The translations under genes and the position numbers were made by a program. This document shows positions 1 through 5,907 of a stretch of 7,303 bases of DNA, in pieces. The notes under the pieces were generated by a model. The model worked only from the letters and a program-made list of their open reading frames with translations. It was not told the origin of the DNA and did no database searches. The DNA comes from Gammaproteobacteria bacterium. Lineage in GTDB: Bacteria > Pseudomonadota > Gammaproteobacteria > Pseudomonadales > Pseudohongiellaceae. Within the stretch, counting starts at the first letter, position 1. Each line of letters begins with the position of its first letter. The stretch covers positions 1 through 7,303 of the forward strand of contig RKSA01000037.1 in NCBI GenBank assembly GCA_007571115.1. Reading direction: 5' to 3'.

Positions 1-479
1 CCCCGGTCGAGATCGAGCGCGTTCAGGTAGTGGCGCGGCGTGATTCGCTCGCCAGCGCGGCGAATCGCCAGCCAGGTCGAAGTTTTCGCCCAGTCCTCGT
101 CCGCCGCGATCATCGCTTCGCGCCAGCCTTCCGTTGGCGGTTGCCTTGCGAGTTGCCTCGCGGTGCCGAGCAAGGTGCTGCGCAGGCCGCTTTCGAGGCG
201 GTTGACCCGGGTCGCCACCGAACCGAGCGCGCGCTGTTGCCTCAAGGCGGCAAATTCCATTCCGGCAGCGCGGAAGACCGCCTCCCCGGGCAATTCCTTG
301 CCGTCCCAGTCGGCGAGTGCCGCAAGCGTTTCCGGCAGGGCTTCGGCAACCTCGGGCTGGTAGACGCTGCGCACCAGCATCAGCGCCAGCGGCGCCAGGA
401 ACGTCACCGCGACGAACAGCAGCAAGGGCGCCGTCAGCAGCGCGGCGCGCAGGCGCCGGTTGTTCAACGCGTCAGCCAT
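1..479 (-). CDS. ABC transporter permease, PotB type (partial, N-terminal 159 residues)
   Basis: This is the N-terminal part of an inner-membrane permease of a spermidine/putrescine-type ABC importer; the C-terminal part lies beyond the left edge. The ATG at 479-477 opens a frame that stays open to base 3 (159 codons). Residues 1-11 are polar and basic (RRLRA). Residues 12-38 form a hydrophobic segment (LLTAPLLLFVAVTFLAPLAL), the first transmembrane helix. A long polar, mostly helical stretch follows to the edge (WREAMIAADEDWAK, then RHYLNALDL). A large periplasmic loop after helix 1 is usual for one PotB-like subgroup. The EAA loop and remaining helices are outside the window. The start overlaps the end of the binding-protein gene by 16 bp and lacks a strong Shine-Dalgarno, so translational coupling is likely. 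Assignment rests on the first helix, the loop and the gene context; a second permease gene probably follows. Confidence 0.8.
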   Translation of the reverse strand, partial: MADALNNRRLRAALLTAPLLLFVAVTFLAPLALMLVRSVYQPEVAEALPETLAALADWDGKELPGEAVFRAAGMEFAALRQQRALGSVATRVNRLESGLRSTLLGTARQLARQPPTEGWREAMIAADEDWAKTSTWLAIRRAGERITPRHYLNALDLDR

Positions 480-1606
480 ACCGCGAAACGCTCGTTCATC
501 TCGTCCCGGTTGTCGGCCCACCAGGCCCAGTCGCTATGCAGGGTGCGCCCCATGTTTCGCTCGGAGGAGGGCATGTGCGGCGCCATGGGGATGCCGGTTT
601 CGAGATGGGTCGAAACGAGCTCGTTGCCCGAATGGCGCATGGGGCTGTAGGAAATGTACTTGCTGATATTGGCGAGGCTTTCCGGGCGCGAGACGAACTC
701 GATGAGTTCGCGAGCGATTTCGAGCTGCGGCGTTCCCGCGACGATTCCGGGGCCGCTGGTCTCTTGCACCTGGCCGTCCCAGATGATCGTGAACGGCTGG
801 TTTTCGAGCACTTGGGCGTTGAAAATGCGACCGTTGTAAGCCGTGCTCATGACGACCTCCTGGTCAGCGAGCATTTGCGGCGGCTGGGCGCCAGCCTCCC
901 AGAACACGAGCTGATCCTTGATCGTGTCGAGCTTGGCGAAGGCCCGGGCGATTCCCGCTTCGGTATCGAGGGTCGCGTAGACCTCATCGAGGGGCACGCC
1001 ATCGGCAAGCAGGGCGAATTCGAGATTGACCACGGGAACGCGCCGCATTCCGCGGCGGCCGGGAAACTGTTCCAGATCGAAATAATCCTCGATCGTGCTC
1101 GGCTTGGGGCCGGAAATCATTTCCTCGTTGTAGGCGACGATGGTCGCGGAAATGATTCCGAGCGAGGCACATTCCGAGCGGCTTCCGGGCGCGAAATCTT
1201 CTGCGGCAGGCGTGCCGTCAGGGGCTGCTGGCAGGCTCTCGATGGGGACGAACTCGAGCAGGCCCTCGTCGCAGGCACGAACCGAGTCGGGAGTCGTCAT
1301 GTCGACCACGTCCCAGAACACATTGCCGGTTTCGACCTGGGCGCGGATCTGGGCGAGGCCGCCGTTGTAGTCCTCGACGCGCACCTCGTAGCCCGTTGCC
1401 GCCATGAAGGGCTCGATCCAGGCGCGCTCCACCGCGCGACCGTAGGAGCCGCCATAGGTGACGAAGGTCAGCGTTTGCGCCTGGGCCATGGCAGCGCCGA
1501 GCAGCAGGCCCAAGGCGAGCAGCAGGCCCAAGGCGAGCAGCAGGCGGGCTGCGCCTGGCTTCGCTTGGCGATCGATTGCCATCGGTTCCGTTCGTTGCTG
1601 GTTCAT
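464..1606 (-). CDS. Periplasmic substrate-binding protein of a PotD/PotF-like ABC importer
   Basis: This 380-residue extracytoplasmic solute-binding protein would deliver ligand to the neighbouring permease and ATPase. The start at 1606 is chosen because AAGGAG lies 8 nt upstream; an in-frame GTG at 1669 would add 21 residues encoded by repeats. A Sec signal peptide is clear: basic n-region to R21, a leucine-rich core at 22-37 with a duplicated LLLALG, and probable cleavage after AQA at 41-43. The mature protein begins QTLTFVTYGGSYG, followed by FWDVVDM at 97-103, WADNRDEM near the C-terminus and the pattern typical of COG0687-type proteins (about 340-360 mature residues). Cys112 and Cys146 are the only mature cysteines and may form a disulfide. 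Known family members bind polyamines or related compounds, but the usual aromatic polyamine-box residues are not obvious here, so the ligand is open. The gene lies after the ATPase gene and overlaps the permease start. Confidence 0.9.
   Translation of the reverse strand: MNQQRTEPMAIDRQAKPGAARLLLALGLLLALGLLLGAAMAQAQTLTFVTYGGSYGRAVERAWIEPFMAATGYEVRVEDYNGGLAQIRAQVETGNVFWDVVDMTTPDSVRACDEGLLEFVPIESLPAAPDGTPAAEDFAPGSRSECASLGIISATIVAYNEEMISGPKPSTIEDYFDLEQFPGRRGMRRVPVVNLEFALLADGVPLDEVYATLDTEAGIARAFAKLDTIKDQLVFWEAGAQPPQMLADQEVVMSTAYNGRIFNAQVLENQPFTIIWDGQVQETSGPGIVAGTPQLEIARELIEFVSRPESLANISKYISYSPMRHSGNELVSTHLETGIPMAPHMPSSERNMGRTLHSDWAWWADNRDEMNERFAVWLTR
1499..1545 (-). repeat. 18-bp tandem repeat (2.6 copies) in the signal-peptide coding region
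   Basis: On the plus strand the unit is GAGCAGCAGGCCCAAGGC. It occurs perfectly at 1499-1516 and 1517-1534, and partially at 1535-1545. On the minus strand it encodes LLLALG, LLLALG and LLL (residues 22-36 of the binding protein), the hydrophobic core of the signal peptide. Because 18 is a multiple of three, copy-number change would lengthen or shorten the core without a frameshift. Confidence 0.95.
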
Positions 1607-1632
1607 TTCCGCTTCTCCTTTCCACTTCCCAT
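1603..1632 (-). other. Nine-codon mini-ORF ending in ATGA overlap with the binding-protein start
   Basis: Repeat unit 4 provides an ATG at 1632 preceded by GGAAGTGG. Its frame encodes MGSGKEKRK and stops at TGA 1605-1603, overlapping the binding-protein ATG (1606-1604) as ATGA. Further upstream, units 1 and 2 each read ATGTGA, a start codon followed directly by a stop. Whether any of these is translated is unknown; the layout itself is read directly from the sequence. Confidence 0.45.
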
Positions 1633-1681
1633 TTCCACTTCCTGTTTTCACTTCACATTTCCTCTTCACATTCCCGCTTCT
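1604..1681 (-). repeat. Six 13-bp tandem repeats forming the leader and start site of the binding-protein gene
   Basis: Read on the minus strand from 1681 to 1604, six abutting 13-mers are AGAAGCGGGAATG, TGAAGAGGAAATG, TGAAGTGAAAACA, GGAAGTGGAAATG, GGAAGTGGAAAGG and AGAAGCGGAAATG. The consensus is roughly NGAAGYGGAAATG. The last unit ends in the start codon of the binding-protein gene, and three other units also end in ATG. The tract is almost free of C on the minus strand and is rich in Shine-Dalgarno-like GGAAG, AGGAA and AAGGAG. Matches to consensus range from 9 to 13 of 13, so the array is degenerate but in perfect register. Confidence 0.9.
1615..1620 (-). promoter_or_regulatory. Strong ribosome binding site of the binding-protein gene
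   Basis: AAGGAG on the minus strand lies 8 nt before the ATG at 1606. It spans the junction of repeat units 5 and 6, and exists because the ATG expected at the end of unit 5 is AGG instead. It is the best Shine-Dalgarno in the operon and decides the start of this gene. Confidence 0.85.
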
Positions 1682-1691
1682 GCGGACATCT

Positions 1692-1713
1692 GGTGGTCCC
1701 GAACGGGGCCACC
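1692..1713 (-). other. Stable intergenic hairpin after the ATPase gene
   Basis: On the minus strand GGTGGCCCC and GGGACCACC flank the loop GTTC: eight pairs with one C-A mismatch. It begins 11 nt after the ATPase stop codon and lies just before the 13-bp repeat array. No T-run follows, so it is not an intrinsic terminator. By analogy with intergenic hairpins in other ABC operons it could shape mRNA processing or stability and raise binding-protein output relative to the ATPase; that role is inference. Confidence 0.55.
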
Positions 1714-1723
1714 CTGGCTCTTG

Positions 1724-2815
1724 TCAACCTTCGTCCGGCACCGCCCGGCAATCGAGGGCGGTCCAGCCGACCGTGACCTGGTCGCCAGGCAGCACGCCGC
1801 GCTGCCCGACGAGGTTCGGTATCTTGATGAAGAAATCGGGCTGTGCGAAAGCGTCGAGGCGAATCCTCCAGTGGTCCCCCTGGAACACCATGTCCTCGAC
1901 CTTCGTCCGCATCGTGTTGGCATAGCCTTTTTCCGGCGCCAGCTCGACCCGCTCGGGGCGGATCGCCAGCACCGTCGATGCGCCAACTTCGAGGGGCTCG
2001 ACCATGAACGCCTCGATCAGGACATCGCCGACCGCAACCTTGCACAGCTCTCCCTCGATCTGGCGAACCGTGCCGCGCAACAGGTTGTTGTCGCCGACGA
2101 ATCTCGCGACGAAACTCCGGGCCGGCTCCTCGTAAAGCGCCTCGGGCGAGGCAAGCTGCTCGATTTCGCCATGGTTGAAGACGGCGATGCGATCCGATAG
2201 TGTCATTGCCTCTTGCTGGTCATGGGTGACATAGACCATGGTGACGCCGAGCTCGCGCTGGATCGAGCGGATCTCGAGCTGCAACTCTTCGCGCAGACGG
2301 CGGTCGAGGGCGCCGAGCGGCTCGTCCATCAGGATCACGCCTGGCTCGAACACGAGTGCGCGGGCGATGGCGACTCGTTGCTGCCGGCCACCCGACATCT
2401 GGCCGGGGCGGCGGTCGCCGAGACCATCGAGGCGGACGATTTCCAGCGCGCGCTGCACGCGGCTGGCGCGTTCGTCGGCAGCGATGCCGCGGACTTCGAG
2501 GGGGAAGGCAAGGTTCTGCGCAACCGTCATGTGCGGGAACAGCGCATAGTTCTGGAACACCATTCCCATGTCGCGCTTCTGCGGTGGCAGGTCGTGTACC
2601 GATTTGCCATCGACGCGAATCTCGCCCGAGCTCGGAGTCTCGAACCCGGCGAGCATCATCAGGCAGGTCGTCTTGCCCGAGCCCGAAGGCCCGAGCAAGG
2701 TGAGGAATTCACCACGCCGGACTCCCAGGTTCAGGTTCGGCAGCACCATGGTGCTGCCATCGTAGCTCTTGCTGATGTTGATGAATTCGATCTGGATTTC
2801 GCTGGAATCATTCAT
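1724..2815 (-). CDS. ABC transporter ATP-binding protein, PotA type
   Basis: This 363-residue cytoplasmic ATPase powers the importer encoded downstream. Motifs in order: Walker A GPSGSGKT (42-49), Q-loop in MVFQNYALFPHMTV (Q88), signature MSGGRQQR (140-147), Walker B VILMDEP (160-166, E165 catalytic), D-loop GALD (168-171), H-loop THDQQEA (H198). Residues from about 240 to the end, including LAIRPERVEL (283-292), form a TOBE_2-like regulatory domain of the PotA/MalK/UgpC type, and total length is normal for that group. The signature has MSGGR rather than LSGGQ, a tolerated variation. The start ATG overlaps the amidohydrolase stop as ATGA with no good Shine-Dalgarno, so translation is probably coupled; the same frame is open upstream, but only within the amidohydrolase gene. 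The binding-protein gene follows after 117 bp. Family assignment is firm; the transported substrate is not known. Confidence 0.95.
   Translation of the reverse strand: MNDSSEIQIEFINISKSYDGSTMVLPNLNLGVRRGEFLTLLGPSGSGKTTCLMMLAGFETPSSGEIRVDGKSVHDLPPQKRDMGMVFQNYALFPHMTVAQNLAFPLEVRGIAADERASRVQRALEIVRLDGLGDRRPGQMSGGRQQRVAIARALVFEPGVILMDEPLGALDRRLREELQLEIRSIQRELGVTMVYVTHDQQEAMTLSDRIAVFNHGEIEQLASPEALYEEPARSFVARFVGDNNLLRGTVRQIEGELCKVAVGDVLIEAFMVEPLEVGASTVLAIRPERVELAPEKGYANTMRTKVEDMVFQGDHWRIRLDAFAQPDFFIKIPNLVGQRGVLPGDQVTVGWTALDCRAVPDEG
2812..2815 (-). other. ATGA stop/start overlap between amidohydrolase and ABC ATPase genes
   Basis: The amidohydrolase TGA (2814-2812) and the ATPase ATG (2815-2813) share bases in ATGA, the classic arrangement for termination-reinitiation coupling. 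The context GGCAATGA resembles the sequences at the other two upstream junctions of this operon. Confidence 0.85.
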
Positions 2816-4503
2816 TGCCGTACATACACCAAACGCCCGCCCAACCAGGTCTGCTCGACTTCGACGTCCATGATCCGTTCGGAGCTGATCGTCAGCAAGT
2901 CTTCCGAAAGCACGATCATGTCGGCAAATTTGCCGGGTTCGAGGGAGCCTTTCACGCCCTCCTCGAAAAGCAGCCACGCTCCTGCCTGGGTGTAGCCTCG
3001 AATCGCCTCCTCCATCGTGATTGCCTCCTCCGCCGCATAGACCGCGCCGCTCATGCCTTTGCGCGTGGTCGCGGCGTACAGCCCGACCATGGGGCCGATG
3101 GGCAGCACGTCGCTGGAAATCGCCACCGTCATGCCAAAATCGATCGGCGAGCGAAGCGGATTGTTGTGTTGCAGCCGCCAGCCGTCGAGATTCTCGACGT
3201 AGCGGCCTTCCAGTGTGTAGGTGAAATTCGGTTGCTGGGTAATCGCGATTCCATGCCGAGCCATGAGCTGCATCGTCGCATCGGAAGGCCGCATGGAGAA
3301 GTGGTTGAGGAAATGGCGATGGTCGGCTCGCGGGTTGCGCTCGAGGGCGTCGGCGATGATGCCGGCGACGAGCTCGATGGCAGCATCGCCGATGGCATGG
3401 ACTCCCATCTGCCAGCCGGCGTCGTGGATCTCGTTGAGCAGGGCGGCGAGCTTTTCCTCGGGCCTGTCGAGACGACCGCGGTAGTCGTCCTGGTTGCGGT
3501 ACGGTTCCTTGGTGTAAGCCGCCGGGCCGGTGAAACCGCCGTCGGCGAACACCTTGATTGGCCCGATCTTGAGCATTGCATCGCCGTCGCCGACGCGTTC
3601 CTTGAGCGCCTCGATCACCGCCGGATCACGCCAGCGGAATTGCAGCGCCGCTCGCGGCAGCGGCAATTCCGCGCTCGCGTACAGACGTTCCCACTGCTCG
3701 TATTGCGCCGGGGTCTTGGAAGCGTCGAGGATGCTCGTGATGCCGTGGGAAAGCAAGCCGTTCAGGTTGATTTCGAGGCTTTCGACGAGTTCTTCCGGGG
3801 TGGCTGCGGGAACGAGCCGGAAGACGATCGACTGCCGCTCGCGGATGATTCCGTTGAGGCTGCCATCGGGGTTGCGCTCGATCACGCCGCCTTCGGGATC
3901 CGGCGTTTCCGGGGTGACTCCCGCGAGATCGAGCGCCATGCTGTTGGCAACGGCGCTATGGGCGCCAGCGCGATCGAGAATGACCGGGTTGCCAGGCGCC
4001 GCAGCGTCGAGATCGCCCCGCAACGGGCGGCGGCCTTCGGCCAACTGGTCTTCGGACCAGCCATAGCCCGTCACCCAGTTGCCCGGGCCGACCTCTTCCG
4101 CCTTGGCTTGCACGAGTTGCTGGATTGCAGCGATCGAGTCGGCTTCGCTCAGGTCGATGTAATGTTTCGGCCGGCCGCGGATGTGGATGTGCGAGTCGAT
4201 GAAGCCCGGCATGAGCGTCTTGCCTTGCAAATCGACGATTTCGGCAGCGCGATGGCTTTGCAGCAGGCTCGCATCGCCGGTGGCGACGATCAGGCCGTCG
4301 TCTACGACCACCGTGTCGTGAATGGAAAAGTTCTCGTCGACGGTCAGCACCTTGCCATTGGTCAGGATCAGGTCGACTTCGGCGGCTGGCGCCGGCCCGG
4401 CAGGGCCGCAGGCGGCCAGTGCAAGGCAGAGCAACACGCTGGGCAAGGCGGCCCGGTTCACGAGAGGCGGTCTGGCGGCGAAAATTCCCATGGCGTTCCT
4501 CAT
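2812..4503 (-). CDS. Amidohydrolase family 3 (YtcJ-like) metal-dependent hydrolase, predicted lipoprotein
   Basis: This 563-residue protein belongs to the amidohydrolase superfamily, whose family-3 members include N-substituted formamide deformylase and YtcJ. Residues 16-32 form a signal peptide ending in the lipobox LAAC (29-32). Gly33 follows Cys32, and no Asp at +2 suggests the outer membrane. Metal and active-site candidates, in order: H105-x-H107 in MPGFIDSHIHI, K317 in GPIKVFADGG, H369 in VHAIGDAA, H401 in FLNHF, and D465 in ISSDVLP. The C-terminal KFADMIVLSEDLL is the usual beta-sandwich return. FLNHF replaces the commoner IEHA, so this is a divergent branch. ATG 4503 lies in the last 11-bp repeat; in-frame ATG 4491 has a better Shine-Dalgarno (AGGA, 5 nt away) and may be the real or second start. 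The gene is followed by the importer ATPase with an ATGA overlap. Substrate unknown; an amide or N-acyl amine is plausible. Confidence 0.88.
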   Translation of the reverse strand: MRNAMGIFAARPPLVNRAALPSVLLCLALAACGPAGPAPAAEVDLILTNGKVLTVDENFSIHDTVVVDDGLIVATGDASLLQSHRAAEIVDLQGKTLMPGFIDSHIHIRGRPKHYIDLSEADSIAAIQQLVQAKAEEVGPGNWVTGYGWSEDQLAEGRRPLRGDLDAAAPGNPVILDRAGAHSAVANSMALDLAGVTPETPDPEGGVIERNPDGSLNGIIRERQSIVFRLVPAATPEELVESLEINLNGLLSHGITSILDASKTPAQYEQWERLYASAELPLPRAALQFRWRDPAVIEALKERVGDGDAMLKIGPIKVFADGGFTGPAAYTKEPYRNQDDYRGRLDRPEEKLAALLNEIHDAGWQMGVHAIGDAAIELVAGIIADALERNPRADHRHFLNHFSMRPSDATMQLMARHGIAITQQPNFTYTLEGRYVENLDGWRLQHNNPLRSPIDFGMTVAISSDVLPIGPMVGLYAATTRKGMSGAVYAAEEAITMEEAIRGYTQAGAWLLFEEGVKGSLEPGKFADMIVLSEDLLTISSERIMDVEVEQTWLGGRLVYVRQ

Positions 4504-4547
4504 TGTGCGGTCATTGTGCGGTCATTGCACGACTGTTGCACGGTCAT
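4500..4547 (-). other. Fifteen-codon mini-ORF linking aminotransferase stop to amidohydrolase start
   Basis: The ATG at 4547 overlaps the aminotransferase TGA as ATGA. Its frame reads MTVQQSCNDRTMTAQ and stops at TGA 4502-4500, which overlaps the amidohydrolase ATG as ATGA. Two nested alternatives, at 4525-4511 and 4514-4500, both read MTAQ-stop and overlap the next ATG in the same way. Translation is unproven, and no Shine-Dalgarno stands out. Confidence 0.4.
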
Positions 4548-4554
4548 TGCACGG
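4500..4554 (-). repeat. Five 11-bp tandem repeats bridging aminotransferase stop and amidohydrolase start
   Basis: On the minus strand from 4554 to 4500 the units are CCGTGCAATGA, CCGTGCAACAG, TCGTGCAATGA, CCGCACAATGA and CCGCACAATGA. The first contains the aminotransferase stop (TGA 4546-4544) and the last contains the amidohydrolase start (ATG 4503-4501). Four of the five end in ATGA. Because 11 is one less than 12, an ATG in one unit is in frame with the TGA of the next, so each full unit pair encodes a four-codon ORF. Confidence 0.95.
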
Positions 4555-5896
4555 TTCCCGGAATTTCGCGGCGGATCGCGTCGGTCGCGACGCTCAGGGC
4601 GCACTCGAATTTGTCGATCATTTCGTCCACCTGTTCGCGGCTGATAATCAAGGGCGGGCAGAAAGCGATCGAATTTCCCGCCACGGCGCGAACGAGCAAG
4701 CCCTGCTCTTCGCAGCAGCGCACCATGATAGCCCCTGCCCGGCCATCAGGGAAAGGCTTGCGCGCGGCTTTTTCGGCGACAAGTTCGGCCGCAGCGAGCA
4801 AGCCCTTGCCGCGAACCTCGCCAACGAGCGGATGCTCGAGCAGGGCGAGCAGGCGCTCTTGCAGGTACGCGCCGACGCTGGCGACATGGGCGAAAATGCC
4901 GTCGCGCTGATAGATCTCGAGGGCCTTGAGCGCTGCCGCGCAGGCGACTGGATGGCCGCTGTACGTGAAACCATGGCCGAACACGCCGGCCTCGTTGCTC
5001 GGCTCGACCATGGCTTCGTACATCGGGCCGGGAATCGCTGCCGCGCTGATCGGCACGTAGGCCGAGGACATTTGCTTGGCAAGGCTCATCAAGCGCGGCT
5101 GCACGCCGACGGTCGTCGAGCCGAAATCGTTGCCAGTGCGGCCGAAGCCGCAAATCACCTCGTCGGCCCAAAGCGGGATGCCGTGCTCGTCGAGCACGCC
5201 TGCCAGCAAGGGATAGTACGCATCTGGCGCGACAATGACGCCGGCAGCGCCGCTGACCGGCTCGGCGATGAAGGCGGCGATCGTCTCCGGGCCTTCGCGC
5301 AGGATCAGCCGCTCGACATCGCCGACGAGGCGTTCGGCGAATTCGGCCTCGCTCTCTCCGTCGCGATGGCCGTGGTAGTAGTGCGGAGTTTCCGTGCGCA
5401 GGATTCCGAGGGCATCGACGGGAATGTCGAAATGCCTGTGGTTGACGGGCAAGCCGGTCAGCGCCGCCGAAGCCAGGGTGACGCCGTGATACGAGCGTTC
5501 GAAGGCGATGATCTTCTTGCGCCGGGGCTCGCCGGTGACGTTGGCGTGGTAGCGAAGCATCTTCAGCATCGAGTCATTGGCTTCGCTGCCGGAATTGGCG
5601 AGGAAGATTTTCGCATCGCTGATCGGCAGCATCGCCGCGAGCCGCTCGGCGAGGTCGATTCCGATCTGATGCGTGCGCCCGCCGAACATATGGCTGTAGG
5701 AGAGCTGCCTGAGCTGCCCGGTGATCGCCTCGATCAGTTCCTCGTTGCCATAGCCCAGCGCGGAACACCACAGCCCGGCCAACCCCTCGAGATATCGCCG
5801 GCCCGATTTGTCGAACACGTAAATGCCTTCGCCGCGAACGATATTGAGCTGTTCGATGCGCGTGAAATTGGTCGTGGGATAGATCAGGGAAGTCAT
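4544..5896 (-). CDS. Class III PLP-dependent aminotransferase (omega-transaminase type)
   Basis: This 450-residue cytosolic enzyme moves an amino group from an amine or omega-amino acid to a keto acid such as pyruvate. The start MTSLIYPTTNFTRIEQLNIVR fits the family N-terminus; the frame is open further upstream, but that sequence does not resemble the family. Visible motifs: LEGLAGLWCSALGYG (37-51), phosphate-binding NSGSEAND (101-108), YHG (136-138) stacking on PLP, AEPVSGAAGVIV (211-222), ADEVICGFGRTG with D245 contacting the pyridine nitrogen, and Schiff-base K274 in LAKQMSSAY. FTYSGHPV (310-317) is also typical. All catalytic positions are intact and length is normal. It resembles SpuC-like putrescine-pyruvate and other omega-transaminases, but substrate cannot be decided from sequence. 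As first gene of the operon it probably processes the compound imported by the downstream ABC system. Its stop lies inside the first 11-bp repeat. Confidence 0.93.
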   Translation of the reverse strand: MTSLIYPTTNFTRIEQLNIVRGEGIYVFDKSGRRYLEGLAGLWCSALGYGNEELIEAITGQLRQLSYSHMFGGRTHQIGIDLAERLAAMLPISDAKIFLANSGSEANDSMLKMLRYHANVTGEPRRKKIIAFERSYHGVTLASAALTGLPVNHRHFDIPVDALGILRTETPHYYHGHRDGESEAEFAERLVGDVERLILREGPETIAAFIAEPVSGAAGVIVAPDAYYPLLAGVLDEHGIPLWADEVICGFGRTGNDFGSTTVGVQPRLMSLAKQMSSAYVPISAAAIPGPMYEAMVEPSNEAGVFGHGFTYSGHPVACAAALKALEIYQRDGIFAHVASVGAYLQERLLALLEHPLVGEVRGKGLLAAAELVAEKAARKPFPDGRAGAIMVRCCEEQGLLVRAVAGNSIAFCPPLIISREQVDEMIDKFECALSVATDAIRREIPGTVQ

Positions 5897-5907
5897 TGCC
5901 AAAGCAT
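5893..5907 (-). other. Four-codon mini-ORF overlapping the aminotransferase start
   Basis: An ATG at 5907 opens a frame encoding MLWQ and stops at TGA 5895-5893, which overlaps the aminotransferase ATG (5896-5894) as ATGA. The ATG-to-ATG distance is 11 nt, the same as in the repeat array before the next gene. The aminotransferase lacks a good Shine-Dalgarno. A chance arrangement is possible. Confidence 0.35.

Noticed and set aside
1607..1669. In-frame GTG start at 1669 for the binding protein
   Set aside because: It would add 21 lysine/glutamate/glycine-rich residues encoded by the 13-bp repeats in front of a complete signal peptide, while 1606 has a strong AAGGAG at ideal spacing.
1604..1681. 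CRISPR or iteron-like array
   Set aside because: The 13-bp units abut with no spacers, end in the start codon of a gene and are degenerate; no cas or rep gene is nearby. The 11-bp array is rejected for the same reasons.
317..2200. Long plus-strand frame (627 codons) opposite the binding-protein and ATPase genes
   Set aside because: It is antisense to two genes with intact family motifs. Its translation is rich in Arg, Asp, Ala and His with no recognisable domain, as expected for a shadow frame in GC-rich DNA.
2356..2420. MSGGRQQR signature in the ABC ATPase as a sign of inactivation
   Set aside because: The fifth signature position varies in functional ABC ATPases, and Walker A, Walker B, Q-loop and H-loop are all intact.
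2815..4644. Long plus-strand frame (609 codons) opposite the amidohydrolase gene
   Set aside because: It mirrors the amidohydrolase coding region and has no own motifs or upstream signals; a high-GC antisense artefact.
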